A program made the translations under genes and the position numbers. A stretch of DNA of 64,000 bases from JADJOY01 sp016713535 [NCBI: Deltaproteobacteria bacterium] (lineage in GTDB: Bacteria > JADJOY01). The stretch spans positions 309,187-373,186 of the forward strand of contig JADJOY010000010.1 of NCBI GenBank assembly GCA_016713535.1. The letters are read 5' to 3'. Positions 8,889 to 18,130 of this stretch are shown piece after piece (position 1 is the stretch's first letter; every line of letters begins with the position of its first letter). The notes below the pieces were generated by a model, which had not been told where the DNA came from, did no database searches, and worked only from the letters and a program-made list of their open reading frames with translations.

Positions 8889-10192
8889 GGCGGATCCAGT
8901 ACCACCACACCGCAAGCACTCGCGGTGAGCAGGCGGCCATCGCCGAGGACGCGCATCTGTCGCATCCGCACGCCGACGCGGCGCTCGCCGAGGACCGCCC
9001 CGCTCGTGGCGTCGATCCGCCGCAGACGCCCGCCGAGACCGTCGCCCACGTAGAGCGCGCCCCGCGCGGCGTCGATCGCAACGGCGTGCGCGCCATGCGC
9101 GACGAGCGTGCGGCGGTAGCCGAGATCGTCGAGGCCACGCACCTGCACGAGCCCCACCGGGTGTGTGGCGTAGAGCTCGCGCCTCACGGGATCGACCGCC
9201 ACTCCACCCACGCCAGGAAGATACGTCATCGCCGCGCTGGAGGTGCCGGTCGCGAGGTCGACCGTGGCGATCGTGGGGAAGGCGTCGCTGGAGACGATCA
9301 CGCGCCGCTCGCCGGGCACCGGCACGATCTCGCTGGCGCCAGCCAAGTAGGGGAGCGGGACGCGCGCGCCGCGCCGCGACGGGTCGTCGAGCGACAGCGC
9401 GAGTAGACCGGCGGCGCGCTCGTCGGGCGTCGGGGCGTCGCGGCGCTCGGTGCGGTCCGCCACGAGCACCTGGCGCGCCTCGGCGTCGAAACCCACTCCC
9501 ATCGGTTCGTCCGAGCCGAGCTCGAGCCGCGCGAGAACGCCGAACGGCGCGCCACCGAGCACGTAGAGCTGGCGGTCCACATGATCGGCGACGAAGAGCC
9601 GCTCGCCGTCCGGCTCGACGCGCGGGAACAGGAAGCCGCCCGATCCGGTTTCGACGATCTCGATCGCCCCGGCGCCCGCCTGCAGCGGCAGCCGCGCGAT
9701 GCCTTGGGGATGCCCGCCGTGGGCATAGCTCGCGAAGGCGAATCTCTCGCTCGCGTCCACGCCGATCTCGCCGCGCTGCATTCCGGAGAAGAGCGAGCGT
9801 TCGATGCGGGCGTCACGATCGAGACGGGTGGCACCCGCCTGCGCCCACACCGCGCCGCAGCCCGGCGAGAACGCGTGCAGCGCCCATGTGTGTGCCCAGC
9901 CGTGGACGGCGGCGAGCGCCACCACGGCGAGCACGGCCGCGGCGACCGAGCCGCGCCGCCACAGCACCCCCCCAGCCACCCCTGCGGCGAGCAGCGCGCA
10001 AGCGAGCCACGACCCGATCGGAAGCGCGAGCAGCGTCGGCACCGTGAAGGCGAGAGGCGGCAGCGCCAGCACCCCCGCGAGCACCCTCCGCGCCCGCACC
10101 AAGCGCGACGAGCCTCCCTCGCCCCGCAGCAGCCGGTGGATGACCACCAGCGGCGCGAGGCCCGCGAGCACGAGCTGAGCAGGCGACGGCAT
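8885..10192 (-). CDS. Membrane-anchored beta-propeller protein
   Basis: 435 residues. About four N-terminal hydrophobic segments (to about residue 105) are followed by a conserved Cys-Gly (SPGCGAVWAQ) and then a six- or seven-bladed YVTN/NHL-like propeller. Blade signatures are ERFAFASYAHGG, GSDEPMGVGFD, GVGGVAVDPVRREL and ALYVGDGLGG. The C-terminus RMRQMRVLGDGRLLTASACG is nearly identical to the end of the propeller protein at 12.0-13.3 kb, so the two are paralogues. Propellers of this kind act as binding or scaffold domains; no catalytic site is seen. It is the first gene of the coupled 8885-7959-6310 series. The start ATG at 10192 is clear. Confidence 0.8.
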   Translation of the reverse strand: MPSPAQLVLAGLAPLVVIHRLLRGEGGSSRLVRARRVLAGVLALPPLAFTVPTLLALPIGSWLACALLAAGVAGGVLWRRGSVAAAVLAVVALAAVHGWAHTWALHAFSPGCGAVWAQAGATRLDRDARIERSLFSGMQRGEIGVDASERFAFASYAHGGHPQGIARLPLQAGAGAIEIVETGSGGFLFPRVEPDGERLFVADHVDRQLYVLGGAPFGVLARLELGSDEPMGVGFDAEARQVLVADRTERRDAPTPDERAAGLLALSLDDPSRRGARVPLPYLAGASEIVPVPGERRVIVSSDAFPTIATVDLATGTSSAAMTYLPGVGGVAVDPVRRELYATHPVGLVQVRGLDDLGYRRTLVAHGAHAVAIDAARGALYVGDGLGGRLRRIDATSGAVLGERRVGVRMRQMRVLGDGRLLTASACGVVVLDPP

Positions 10193-10412
10193 CTTCGAGG
10201 GTCCTGGCGGCTCGCGATCCTAGCCCGGATCCTTCCCGAGGGGGGGAGCGCGAGCCATGCGCGTGCGCCGGATGCAGCGCTCGCCGGGGAACCGAATCGG
10301 CACGGCGCCCCGTCGACACGCCGATCGGTCGAGACCTCGCCGTGGGCGCCGTGTCGTGAACCCATACCCGACCGATGGACGGGCGCGCTCCCGCCGTGAG
10401 ACAAGCAAGGGG

Positions 10413-12014
10413 TTGGAAAAACGTGGCAGCGGTAAGGTGTGTCTCGTGCGGCCGCCGATGGTGGACGTCCGCTACATGTACAACACCATCGTCTGCCCGC
10501 CGGTGGGGCTGGCGTACGTTGCCGCGGCTGCTCGTGATGCGGGGCACGACGTCGAGGTGATCGACGCGGTGGGGGAGGCGCCGAACCGGGTGCGGCCCCT
10601 CGACGACCCGAGCTACCTCCTTCGTGGCCTGTCGGTCGACGAGGTGGCCGCTCGGGTATCTCCGCACGCCGACGTGGTCGGCGTGTCGTGCATGTTCTCG
10701 CAGGACTGGCCCCATCTGCGCGGCCTCCTCGACGCGCTGCGTCGCCGGGCTCCGGGTGCGGTGATCGTCGCCGGCGGAGAGCACGTGACCGCGCTCCCCG
10801 AGCACGTCCTCGCCGACGGTCCGGTCGACCACTGTGTGCTCGGCGAGGGTGAGGAGACCTTCGTGGATCTCCTCGACGCGCTAGCGGGGTCGCGCCCGGT
10901 CGAGTCGGTGCCCGGGCTGGCGAGCCGCGCCGGGGGTGGGATCCGGACCGCACCGCGCGCGCGCATCCGCGCGATCGATTCGATCGCGCCGCCCGCGTGG
11001 GACCTCTTCCCCATCGACCGCTACCTCGCGGGCGGGCACGGCTTCGGAGTCCACCGCGGCCGCAGCATGCCGATCGTCGCGACGCGCGGCTGTCCGTACC
11101 GCTGTACGTTCTGTTCGAGCCCGGACATGTGGACCACGCGCTGGAGCGCCCGCGATCCCGACGCGGTGCTCCGTGAGATGTTCGGCTACGTGGAGCGCTA
11201 CGGCGCCCGCAACTTCGACTTCTACGACCTCACCGCGATCGTGAAGCGCGACTGGATCGTGCGCTTCTGCCGGAGCTTGATCGAGCGCCGGCTCGACGTC
11301 ACGTGGCAGTTGCCGACCGGTACGCGCTCCGAGGCGATCGACGAGGAGGTGGCGGAGCTGCTCGCGCGGGCGGGTTGCCGCAACATCACGTACGCGCCCG
11401 AGAGCGGTTCTCCGAGCGAGCTCGAGCGGATCGGCAAGCGCATCCGCCTCGATCGGATGAAGCGCTCGATCGCGGCGTGCGTGCGCCGCGGGCTCTACGT
11501 GAAGGTCAACATCGTGATCGGCTTTCGCGGCCAGACCGCCCGCGAGTTGCTCGAGACCCTGGTATTCCTCGCGGAGCTGGCGGTGGTCGGCGCGCGCGAC
11601 GTGATCATCAGCATCTTCTCGCCGTATCCCGGCTCGCACATGTATCGCGAGCTACGCGCCGCCGGACGGATCGGACCGCCCGACGACCGTTACTTCCTCG
11701 AGCTCAGCACGATCCAGGACCTGAGCCGATCGGTGTCGTGGGCCGAGGCGCTGAGCGCGCGCCAGCTCGGCGCCGCCCGCTGGCTCGGCAATCTGCTCTT
11801 CTACGGCGTGAGCTTCGCGCTACGACCGTCGCGGCCGGTCGCGACACTCGTGAACGTGGTACGCGGCCGGGAAGAGGCGAACCTGGACCGCGCGCTCGTG
11901 GACCTGGCGCGCCGGGCGTTCCCGGGCCTGCGGCGGGTGCTCGCGTCGCTGGTATGGGCGCTCGAGGCCAACCCGCAAGCCTTCCGGCCCATGGCACGCG
12001 CTCACGGCGGCTGA
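10413..12014 (+). CDS. B12-binding-type radical SAM enzyme
   Basis: About 533 residues. An N-terminal cobalamin-binding-like Rossmann domain (VCLVRPP, GLAYVAAAARDAGHDVEVID, IVAGGEHVT, VLGEGEETF) is followed by a radical SAM barrel with the cluster motif RGCPYRCTFC (CxxxCxxC) near residue 225. A C-terminal segment of about 130 residues has one or two hydrophobic stretches. The family includes methyltransferases, cyclases and C-C bond-forming enzymes such as BchE and HpnP/HpnJ. The start is uncertain: TTG 10413 or GTG 10437, neither with a good Shine-Dalgarno, and no ATG that fits. It lies between two paralogous propeller genes, convergent with the second and overlapping its 3' end by 13 bp. 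Confidence 0.85.
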   Translation: MEKRGSGKVCLVRPPMVDVRYMYNTIVCPPVGLAYVAAAARDAGHDVEVIDAVGEAPNRVRPLDDPSYLLRGLSVDEVAARVSPHADVVGVSCMFSQDWPHLRGLLDALRRRAPGAVIVAGGEHVTALPEHVLADGPVDHCVLGEGEETFVDLLDALAGSRPVESVPGLASRAGGGIRTAPRARIRAIDSIAPPAWDLFPIDRYLAGGHGFGVHRGRSMPIVATRGCPYRCTFCSSPDMWTTRWSARDPDAVLREMFGYVERYGARNFDFYDLTAIVKRDWIVRFCRSLIERRLDVTWQLPTGTRSEAIDEEVAELLARAGCRNITYAPESGSPSELERIGKRIRLDRMKRSIAACVRRGLYVKVNIVIGFRGQTARELLETLVFLAELAVVGARDVIISIFSPYPGSHMYRELRAAGRIGPPDDRYFLELSTIQDLSRSVSWAEALSARQLGAARWLGNLLFYGVSFALRPSRPVATLVNVVRGREEANLDRALVDLARRAFPGLRRVLASLVWALEANPQAFRPMARAHGG

Positions 12015-13311
12015 ATCACGACCACGCCGCAGGCGCTGGTGGTGAGCAGGCGGCCGTCCCTCAGCACTTTCATCTGCCGCATCCTCGGTCCCATTCGCAC
12101 CCGCCCCAGCACCTTTCCCGACGCAGGCTCGATGCGCTTGATGAAGCCGTTGAAGAAGTCGCTGACGTAGACCGCGTCACGCGCGGCGTCGTACGCCACC
12201 GCGCGGACGCCGCGCGAGTACAGGCTGCGGCGGTAGGAGCCGTCGTCGGCGTCACGCACGTGCAGCCAGCCGATCGGGTGGGTCAGGTAGAGATCGCGCC
12301 GCCTCGTATCGACGGCGCCGCCGCCGCTGCCGGGCAAGCCGGTGACGATCGAGCGGGTCCCGAGGGTGGCGAAGTCGATCAGCCCCAGGGTGATGAACCC
12401 CTCGCTGGTGATGAACGCACGGCGCTCGCCGGGCACGCGGATGAACTCGTTGGCGCCGGGGAGCTTGGGGAGAGCAAGGCGGCCCAGAGCCTCGCCCGGA
12501 TCGTCGAGATCGAAGATCAGGAGCCCCAGGTCCTTGCGGTCCACGCTCTCGGGACGCTCGGAGCGGTCGATGACGTAGGCGCGGCGGCTCGGCACGTCGA
12601 AGGCGACGTCCATCGGTTCGTCGGAGCCGGTCGCGATGATGCGCTCGAGCGCCAGCGGCTCGGTGGCGAGCACGTACACGTTCTTGTCGTAGTGGTCGAC
12701 GGCCCAGATGCGGCGATGGAGCGGCTCGAAGCGCGCGTGCAGGATCCCGCCCGCGCCCAGGCCGATGCGGGTGGTGACCGAGCCGTCGAGGGAGAGGCGT
12801 GCGACGCCGCGCAGCGAGCCGCCGTGCGAGTAGCTCACGTACGCGAAGCGCTCCTCGGGGTCGACGTCGACCGAGTACTCGCCGCGCGAGCGCAGCCAGC
12901 GATCGCCGTCGTCGAAGACCGAGCCCGTATCGAGGCGCAGCGTACCGGGCTGGGCGAGGACCTGGCCGCAGCCGTTGGCGAGCCCCCAGAAGAGCCAGGT
13001 GGTCCCCGAGGTGTAGGCGATCGTTGCCGCGCCGAGGAGCACGCCGGGATGGAGCCGGCGCGGCAGGCGCCGCTTCCAGGAAAGCAGCGCGATCGTCAGC
13101 GCGAGAGCGATCCAGCCGACCTCGGCCCAGTAGGGCAGCGTGAGCAGGGTGGTGGTGGAGAAACCGCGGGCCCCCCGGCGAGAACGAGGATCGCGAGGCG
13201 CCGCGCGATCACGAGCCACGGCCGCTCGGGATGCAGGTAGAGCAGGAGCTGGACGGCGACCAGCGGCCACAGCCCCGCGCTCGTCAGGTGCGTGAAGAAG
13301 AGACGGTTCAC
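12002..13311 (-). CDS. Membrane-anchored beta-propeller protein, paralogue of 8885-10192, frameshifted
   Basis: About 436 residues when joined. The N-terminal piece from ATG 13311 (MNRLFFTHLTSAGLWPLV, two hydrophobic segments) runs out of frame near 13170 at a six-base G run, and the rest continues in another frame to 12002. The membrane part ends at a conserved Cys-Gly (LANGCGQVLAQPG), as in the paralogue. The propeller repeats SYSHGG, GSDEPMDVAFD, GGGAVDTRRRDL and RMRQMKVLRDGRLLTTSACG match the first copy blade by blade. The pair arose by duplication around the radical SAM gene. One base restores the frame, so I treat it as one intact gene. Confidence 0.8.
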
Positions 13312-13345
13312 GAGCGCGAGCTCGGAACGAACCTCGCGGCGGGCA

Positions 13346-14383
13346 TCACGCGAAGGGCCGGCGGGCGAGGCGCGCGCCGCGCCGGCGCGCCGAGCGGAGC
13401 TGGCGGCTGGCGGCGCGGATCGCGCGCGGGTCGAGGCCGAAGATCAGGTCGCTCTCGACCAGCGGAGTCACGCTGCAGCCCGGGCCGCTCGCCGGGTGCG
13501 GCATGTCGAGGAAGGCGCGCGCGAAGCCGACCTGGCGGCCGTTGAGGTAGCTGCCGTCCGAGGTCAGATGGCACGGCACCACGCGCCCGTCGGGGAGCAC
13601 GGTGCCGAAGTAACGGCCGGCGTTGCAGGTGCCGCAGTCGGAGAAGGTCGGCGCGCGCGTGAGCCGCTCCAGGTAGCCGGGCGACGAGCCGAGCGGCGCT
13701 CCCCGCGAGCGCGCCGCCTCGAGGCGCGCGGCGATCGAGTCGAGGGTCGCCGTGTCGAGGGCGGGATGGAGACCGGCGTCGCGGTGGAAGGCGTCGTTGC
13801 ATGCCGGCTGGAAGTAGGCGAAGAACCCCACTCGCGCGGCCTGCTCGAGCACCCACTCGATCCAGTCGAGGTTCCACGGGCCGAGCGTGGTGATCGTGGC
13901 GATCGCCACTCCCGAGCCGGCGAAGCGCTCGAGGGCGCCCATCACCCGCCTGAATGAGCCGGCGCGGCGGCGCACACCGTCGTGGACGTCCTCGGGGCCG
14001 TCGAGGGACGTCACGACCATGTCGAGGTGTGGGATCAGCGCGTCGATCTGGGCGTCGCTCAGCCACGCGTTGGTGTTCATCGAGGTGAAGAGCCCGAGGC
14101 CCCTGGCGTGGCGCAACAGCGACTCGCAGTCGGGGCTGATCGTCACTTCCCCGCCGCTGAACCCGGCGCGCGACATGCCGAGCGCGGCGAGCTCATCGAT
14201 GGCGGTGCGGAACTCGACCTCGCTCAGCTCGTCCGAGACCTGCGCCGGGATGTTGCAATAGCTGCACTGGAAGTTGCAGCGGTTGGTGAGAATGAAGCCC
14301 ATCGAGAAGGGGAGCTTGCGGCGCGTCGCGATCGCGAGGCCGAGGCGCGCGACGGATGTGAGCGAGCGAGCGCGTGAGCTCAT
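13346..14383 (-). CDS. Radical SAM enzyme with C-terminal auxiliary-cluster (SPASM-like) cysteines
   Basis: 345 residues. The cluster motif is TNRCNFQCSYCNIP (CxxxCxxC, about residue 37). SAM-binding signatures GFSGGEVTISP and FTSMNTNA and the strand VVTSLDGP follow. The C-terminus has SDCGTCNAGRYFGTVLPDG and VVPCHLTSDG, a spacing typical of SPASM/twitch auxiliary Fe-S sites. Such enzymes modify peptides, lipids or sugars. ATG 14383 overlaps the stop of the UbiA gene as ATGA, so the two are coupled and probably act on the same substrate (inference). No precursor peptide gene is visible nearby. Confidence 0.85.
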   Translation of the reverse strand: MSSRARSLTSVARLGLAIATRRKLPFSMGFILTNRCNFQCSYCNIPAQVSDELSEVEFRTAIDELAALGMSRAGFSGGEVTISPDCESLLRHARGLGLFTSMNTNAWLSDAQIDALIPHLDMVVTSLDGPEDVHDGVRRRAGSFRRVMGALERFAGSGVAIATITTLGPWNLDWIEWVLEQAARVGFFAYFQPACNDAFHRDAGLHPALDTATLDSIAARLEAARSRGAPLGSSPGYLERLTRAPTFSDCGTCNAGRYFGTVLPDGRVVPCHLTSDGSYLNGRQVGFARAFLDMPHPASGPGCSVTPLVESDLIFGLDPRAIRAASRQLRSARRRGARLARRPFA

Positions 14384-15273
14384 GGGATGGGCGCCACGGC
14401 GTCCGAGACGGCGAGCGCGAACAGCATCGCACCCGCGGCGAGCGACAGGCGCCGGTGGGCGTGGCGGACCTCGCTCGCTCGCTCCGGGCTCGCGCGCCCG
14501 ATGAGCGCGCCGCCGAGGATCGTGGCGGCGCTCGCGATCACCGGCATCCGCGCGAGCCCGAACCCCGCGACGAAGGAGAACGCGCCGACGTAGCCGAGGA
14601 TGCGTGCGGCGTTCATCGCCGCCCGCGGTCCGAAGATCACGGCCGAGCTCGAGATGCCCGAGCTCTCGTCCTCGGCGAGGTCGCCCGCCTCGTGGACGAG
14701 CTGGGTCTGGGTCTGGAGCACGACGAAGGCACAGAGCAGCAGCGCCATGTGGGGTGGGCTTGCGCCTTCGAGGCGCACCACGAGCGCCAGCGGCGCGAAG
14801 ATCACCGCGTTGGTGAGGGTGCCCACCACCGGGAGGCTCTTGACCCGTGGGCCGACGCTGTAGAGCGTCCCCGCGACCAATGAGATCGCCGTGCAGTCGA
14901 GGCGCAGCCACGGCGCGCCGAGCGCCGCCACCGCGAGCGCAAGCGCCGCGCAACCGAGCACCGCCCACCACGCCAGCGCCGGCGCCTGGGCGAGCCCGGC
15001 GAGCGGGTTCTTGGCGACGTCGCGGTCCCCGTGTCGGTCGGCGATTGCGTTGATGCCGTACGCGAACGCGAGGCTGAGCGCAGCGACCACCGCGCCGGGC
15101 GCGAAGCGAGCCAGCGCCTCGAGAGGGGCGGTGCGGAGGAGCGCGTAGAGTGGCAGCGCGGGCAGCACCGCGAAGTGGAGCCACTGTGGCGCGCGTAGCG
15201 TGCGCCACGCGAGCACCACGTCGGTGGGCCTGGCGACCGTGGCCGCCCCGGCCGAGAGCGCCGAAATCGACAT
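14380..15273 (-). CDS. UbiA-family prenyltransferase
   Basis: 297 residues with about eight membrane helices. The first Asp-rich motif is INAIADRHGDRDVAKNP, an N-x-x-x-D-x-x-x-D variant. The second is LVHEAGDLAEDE, and YSVGPRVKSLPVVGTLTNA is a typical UbiA loop. The family moves a prenyl chain from a diphosphate onto an aromatic, glycerol-phosphate or tetrapyrrole acceptor in the membrane. The Asp motif is degenerate compared with ubiquinone and chlorophyll enzymes, so the acceptor cannot be named. It is coupled to the downstream radical SAM gene. ATG 15273 is the only good start. Confidence 0.85.
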   Translation of the reverse strand: MSISALSAGAATVARPTDVVLAWRTLRAPQWLHFAVLPALPLYALLRTAPLEALARFAPGAVVAALSLAFAYGINAIADRHGDRDVAKNPLAGLAQAPALAWWAVLGCAALALAVAALGAPWLRLDCTAISLVAGTLYSVGPRVKSLPVVGTLTNAVIFAPLALVVRLEGASPPHMALLLCAFVVLQTQTQLVHEAGDLAEDESSGISSSAVIFGPRAAMNAARILGYVGAFSFVAGFGLARMPVIASAATILGGALIGRASPERASEVRHAHRRLSLAAGAMLFALAVSDAVAPIP

Positions 15274-15414
15274 GCAGATGGGGACCGGTGCGGGGAGCGA
15301 TGCCGCGTCGGGGGGCGGGCGCCTCGAATACCGCCCAGCGACTCTACGGGCCGTCGGAGAAGGGTGTCAACGCGGTTCGCCGGACAGGTACCGCGAGGCG
15401 GATCGCGCGGCGGG

Positions 15415-15819
15415 TCAACCCGCGACGGGGATCCAGCCCAGCACTACGCGTGCCAGCACCACCGCGAAGAGGCCGAGCAGCACCAGCCCATAGGCGCGGC
15501 CGAACACCGCGAGCTCGCGGTCCGGGAGCGGTGGCTCGCGCTTCAGCACCCGCCGCAGCGCCTTCCCGTTGCCGATCAGGATCAGTGCCGCGAGGGCGAA
15601 GTAGCCGGCGGTGGCGACCGGTCCCAGCGCGGCGAACACGCCGCCGCGCAACGACGGCCACGCTCCGGAAAAACCGTGGGTGTCGAAGCGCAACATGCGC
15701 ACCTCGGCGCTCACGCAGTTGCCGAGGAACCACACGATGTTGACGGCGGTCAGGATCGCCACGATCCAGGTGCCGAGGCGGATCCCGAGGTCGACGAAGC
15801 GGCGCACGAATCTAGCCAT
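15415..15819 (-). CDS. Small membrane protein, unknown function
   Basis: 134 residues from ATG 15819, preceded by GGAGGCGGCG, a strong ribosome binding site inside the end of the upstream gene (8-base overlap). Three hydrophobic helices (TWIVAILTAVNIVWFLG, AALGPVATAGYFALAAL, YGLVLLGLFAVVLARVVLG) are separated by short polar loops. I recognise no family. It is the last gene of the coupled series 18012-15415 and probably belongs to the same membrane complex as the 361-residue protein before it. Confidence 0.7.
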   Translation of the reverse strand: MARFVRRFVDLGIRLGTWIVAILTAVNIVWFLGNCVSAEVRMLRFDTHGFSGAWPSLRGGVFAALGPVATAGYFALAALILIGNGKALRRVLKREPPLPDRELAVFGRAYGLVLLGLFAVVLARVVLGWIPVAG

Positions 15820-16897
15820 CGCCGCCTCCGTCGCTCTGGCCGCGTGCACCTTCGCCGCTCGCTGCTGCGCGGCGATGGAACGAGACCACCAGCGCAGCGA
15901 GCGCGAGCGCGAGGAACGGGCCGAGCACCGCGACCCGTGTCACGTTGGTGAGCTGGCCACGGAAGAACACCAGCTTGGTGGGCGAGTGCTCGAGGAGGTA
16001 CGGCAGCCACGCGAGCTCGTAGTACCAGTCCTGGTGGCTCACCACCCGCAGCGCCTCGAGGACCACGAGGAGATTCAGTACGGGGCGGTTGCGACCGAAC
16101 CAGGCGCCAAGCGTGCGCACCCGTCGGAGCGGATCGTCGGCGACGAGCAGCGCCGCGACGAGCGCGATCTCCCAGGTCGCCGAGCAGATCGCGATGTGCT
16201 CGAAGTGGCGGTCCTGAGCGAAGTTGCTGGGCGGCCACGTCACCACCCGCCCCAGCACGTCGAGCATGAGCGCGGCGCTCACCGCCTTGGTGAGCGGCGT
16301 GGGGGGCGAGCCAGACGGCGCGTTCGCGGTCTCACGCCCTCCTCGCGCGGAGCCGCTCGCGGTGTCGAGCACGATGTAGGCGACGATCGCGGCGATCCCG
16401 ACCGTGGTGCCACTCAGCCAGTCGCGGACCCCGAGCGCGCCCGCGTAGAGCCCCTCGCCGAAGTGCTCGTCGAAGAGGTCGAGCTCGGCGAGGTCGCGAA
16501 CCGCGCCGAGCAGCGCGAGCGCGAGGACGAACGGCGCCGCGCGCGAGCTGTGGGCGCGCAGCGCCTCGCCGAGGGCGCGCGGGCGCTCGGCGGGCGCCAC
16601 CTGTCGCACCGGCAGAAGCCCGTGCAGGAACGTGATCAGCACCACGCCCCACGACGTCATGCGCAGGATGTGGTCGAGGACGTAGGCGAGGCTGCCGAGC
16701 GTCACGTGGGGTGCCCGCACCAGCGGCGAGCGGTACTGGATCTCGAACGCATAGAGCACGAACGCACAACCCATCGCGAACAGGAAGAGCCAGGTGAGCG
16801 TCCACACCCGGTAGAGCCAGCGCTCGGCGCGCGAGACCGCGGGCACCGCGGCGATGCTGGGCGCGGCGTCGTTCGTCGTCCGCGGCTCGGCGCTCAT
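15812..16897 (-). CDS. Polytopic membrane protein, unknown function
   Basis: 361 residues with about eight hydrophobic segments and His residues near helix ends (LDHILRMTSWGVVLITFLHG, DRHFEHIAICSATWEIALV). This could suit haem or metal ligation, but no family is certain. ATG 16897 overlaps the upstream propeller stop as ATGA, and its own end overlaps the next gene by 8 bases, so three genes are translationally coupled. The polar tail ends in GGGDG. Its position beside a multihaem cytochrome gene makes a role in membrane electron transfer plausible; that is inference from context only. Confidence 0.7.
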   Translation of the reverse strand: MSAEPRTTNDAAPSIAAVPAVSRAERWLYRVWTLTWLFLFAMGCAFVLYAFEIQYRSPLVRAPHVTLGSLAYVLDHILRMTSWGVVLITFLHGLLPVRQVAPAERPRALGEALRAHSSRAAPFVLALALLGAVRDLAELDLFDEHFGEGLYAGALGVRDWLSGTTVGIAAIVAYIVLDTASGSARGGRETANAPSGSPPTPLTKAVSAALMLDVLGRVVTWPPSNFAQDRHFEHIAICSATWEIALVAALLVADDPLRRVRTLGAWFGRNRPVLNLLVVLEALRVVSHQDWYYELAWLPYLLEHSPTKLVFFRGQLTNVTRVAVLGPFLALALAALVVSFHRRAAASGEGARGQSDGGGDG

Positions 16898-18012
16898 GGT
16901 GGATTCCCCGTGAGTGGCCAGCGGGTGAGCGGGGCGCCGGCGTCGTGAGTGCCGATCGCGACGAGCGCGCCGCGCCCGAGCTCGGCTACCCACAGCCGCT
17001 GGTGATCGGGGGCGAGGGCAAGTGCCGTGGGCTCGGCGAGCGCACCCACCCGCCGCGATTCGGTGAGCTCCGGTACGTCGAGACGCACGACCGCGGCGTC
17101 GTGCTGGCACGCGACCCACAACGCGCTGTCGGCGGCGTCGAGCGCCAGCGAGGTCGGACCCGCGCACACCGACACCTGGCGTTCGAGGGAGAAGCTCTCC
17201 AGGTCGAGACTGCTCACGGCGCCGAGCTTCTTGTCCGCGAGGTAGAGGCGTCCGCTCGCGTCGTCGAGCGCGGCGGCGAACGGGTAGCGGCCGACCAACA
17301 GCTCGCGGCGCAGCGCGAGGTCCTCGCCGATCTCGAACACCCGCCCCGTCCCCGGCTCGGCCAGGTAGAGAGTCCGGCGTGCGGTGCTCGCCACCAGCGG
17401 CCACGCGCCGCGCTGATAGCCGTGCTCCACGGGGATCGGCGCGGACACCGCCTCGATCGACCAGTACGGGTTGCGGCGGGCGCGAACCAGCGTGACCGAC
17501 TCGATCATGGTGCGGACCTGCGCCATCACCAGCACCACGGTGCCGTCGAGCCCGTCCGCGTACGCGACCAGGCTCGCGCGGTCGAAGTCGCCCGAGTCGG
17601 TGTCGGACGGCAGCGCGCCGGTTTCGGGCTCGAAGTAGTGCACGATCGGCGGCGTGGCATCGAAGTCGAGCTGGAGCTGGCTGCCCCAGCGGTGGCACGC
17701 GAGCACCGGTCCGCCGAGGACCGTCGACCAGTCGAGGGCGATCGGGACCAGGCCGTACTTGGGCTCGAGGTCGGGGATCGGGACGCGCGCGCCCACGGCG
17801 CCGCTCGTCGTGTCGAGCTGCCAGACCTCGCGGGCGTTGAACTGGGCGACGTAGACGCTCGCGCCGTCGGGATCGGCGGCGACTCCCACGGGGCCCGGGC
17901 CGAGGCCCAGGTAGGTGTCGTCGGTGCTGCGCAGCCGATCCGCGCTCCAGATCACCACGCAGCACGCCGCGACCAGGGCGACGCGAAGCGGAAGCGGCAC
18001 GCGGTCGAGCAT
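16894..18012 (-). CDS. Exported beta-propeller protein (third copy of the type)
   Basis: 372 residues from ATG 18012. One N-terminal signal anchor (VALVAACCVVIWSADRL) is followed by repeated propeller blades: GPVGVAADPDGASVYVAQ, RTLYLAEPGTGRVFEIG, FAAALDDASGRLYLADKK, TSLALDAADSALWVA and ALALAPDHQRLWVAELG. The repeat quality is good, about seven blades. It lacks the multi-helix N-terminus of the 8.9 and 12.0 kb proteins. It heads the coupled series with 15812 and 15415 and is divergent from the multihaem cytochrome, separated by about 118 bp that must hold both promoters. Confidence 0.8.
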   Translation of the reverse strand: MLDRVPLPLRVALVAACCVVIWSADRLRSTDDTYLGLGPGPVGVAADPDGASVYVAQFNAREVWQLDTTSGAVGARVPIPDLEPKYGLVPIALDWSTVLGGPVLACHRWGSQLQLDFDATPPIVHYFEPETGALPSDTDSGDFDRASLVAYADGLDGTVVLVMAQVRTMIESVTLVRARRNPYWSIEAVSAPIPVEHGYQRGAWPLVASTARRTLYLAEPGTGRVFEIGEDLALRRELLVGRYPFAAALDDASGRLYLADKKLGAVSSLDLESFSLERQVSVCAGPTSLALDAADSALWVACQHDAAVVRLDVPELTESRRVGALAEPTALALAPDHQRLWVAELGRGALVAIGTHDAGAPLTRWPLTGNPP

Positions 18013-18130
18013 CGCTGGTGGGGCTAGCGCAGGACCGCCGCCGCGGTCAACGGCGCGGGCGCCCGGGGCGGCGCCGCCGTGATAGGTTGAGCGGCCCTCC
18101 GGCGCGATCCGCTCTGGATCGCGAGCCTCG

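Noticed and set aside
10257-10412. Extending the B12 radical SAM gene to the ATG at 10257
   Set aside because: The added 52 residues are Arg-rich and unstructured, and protein-like sequence begins only at about 10437.
13346-14383. A ribosomally made peptide (RiPP) cluster around the SPASM-like radical SAM enzyme
   Set aside because: No small precursor gene, leader-binding domain or peptidase/transporter lies next to it; it is coupled to UbiA instead.
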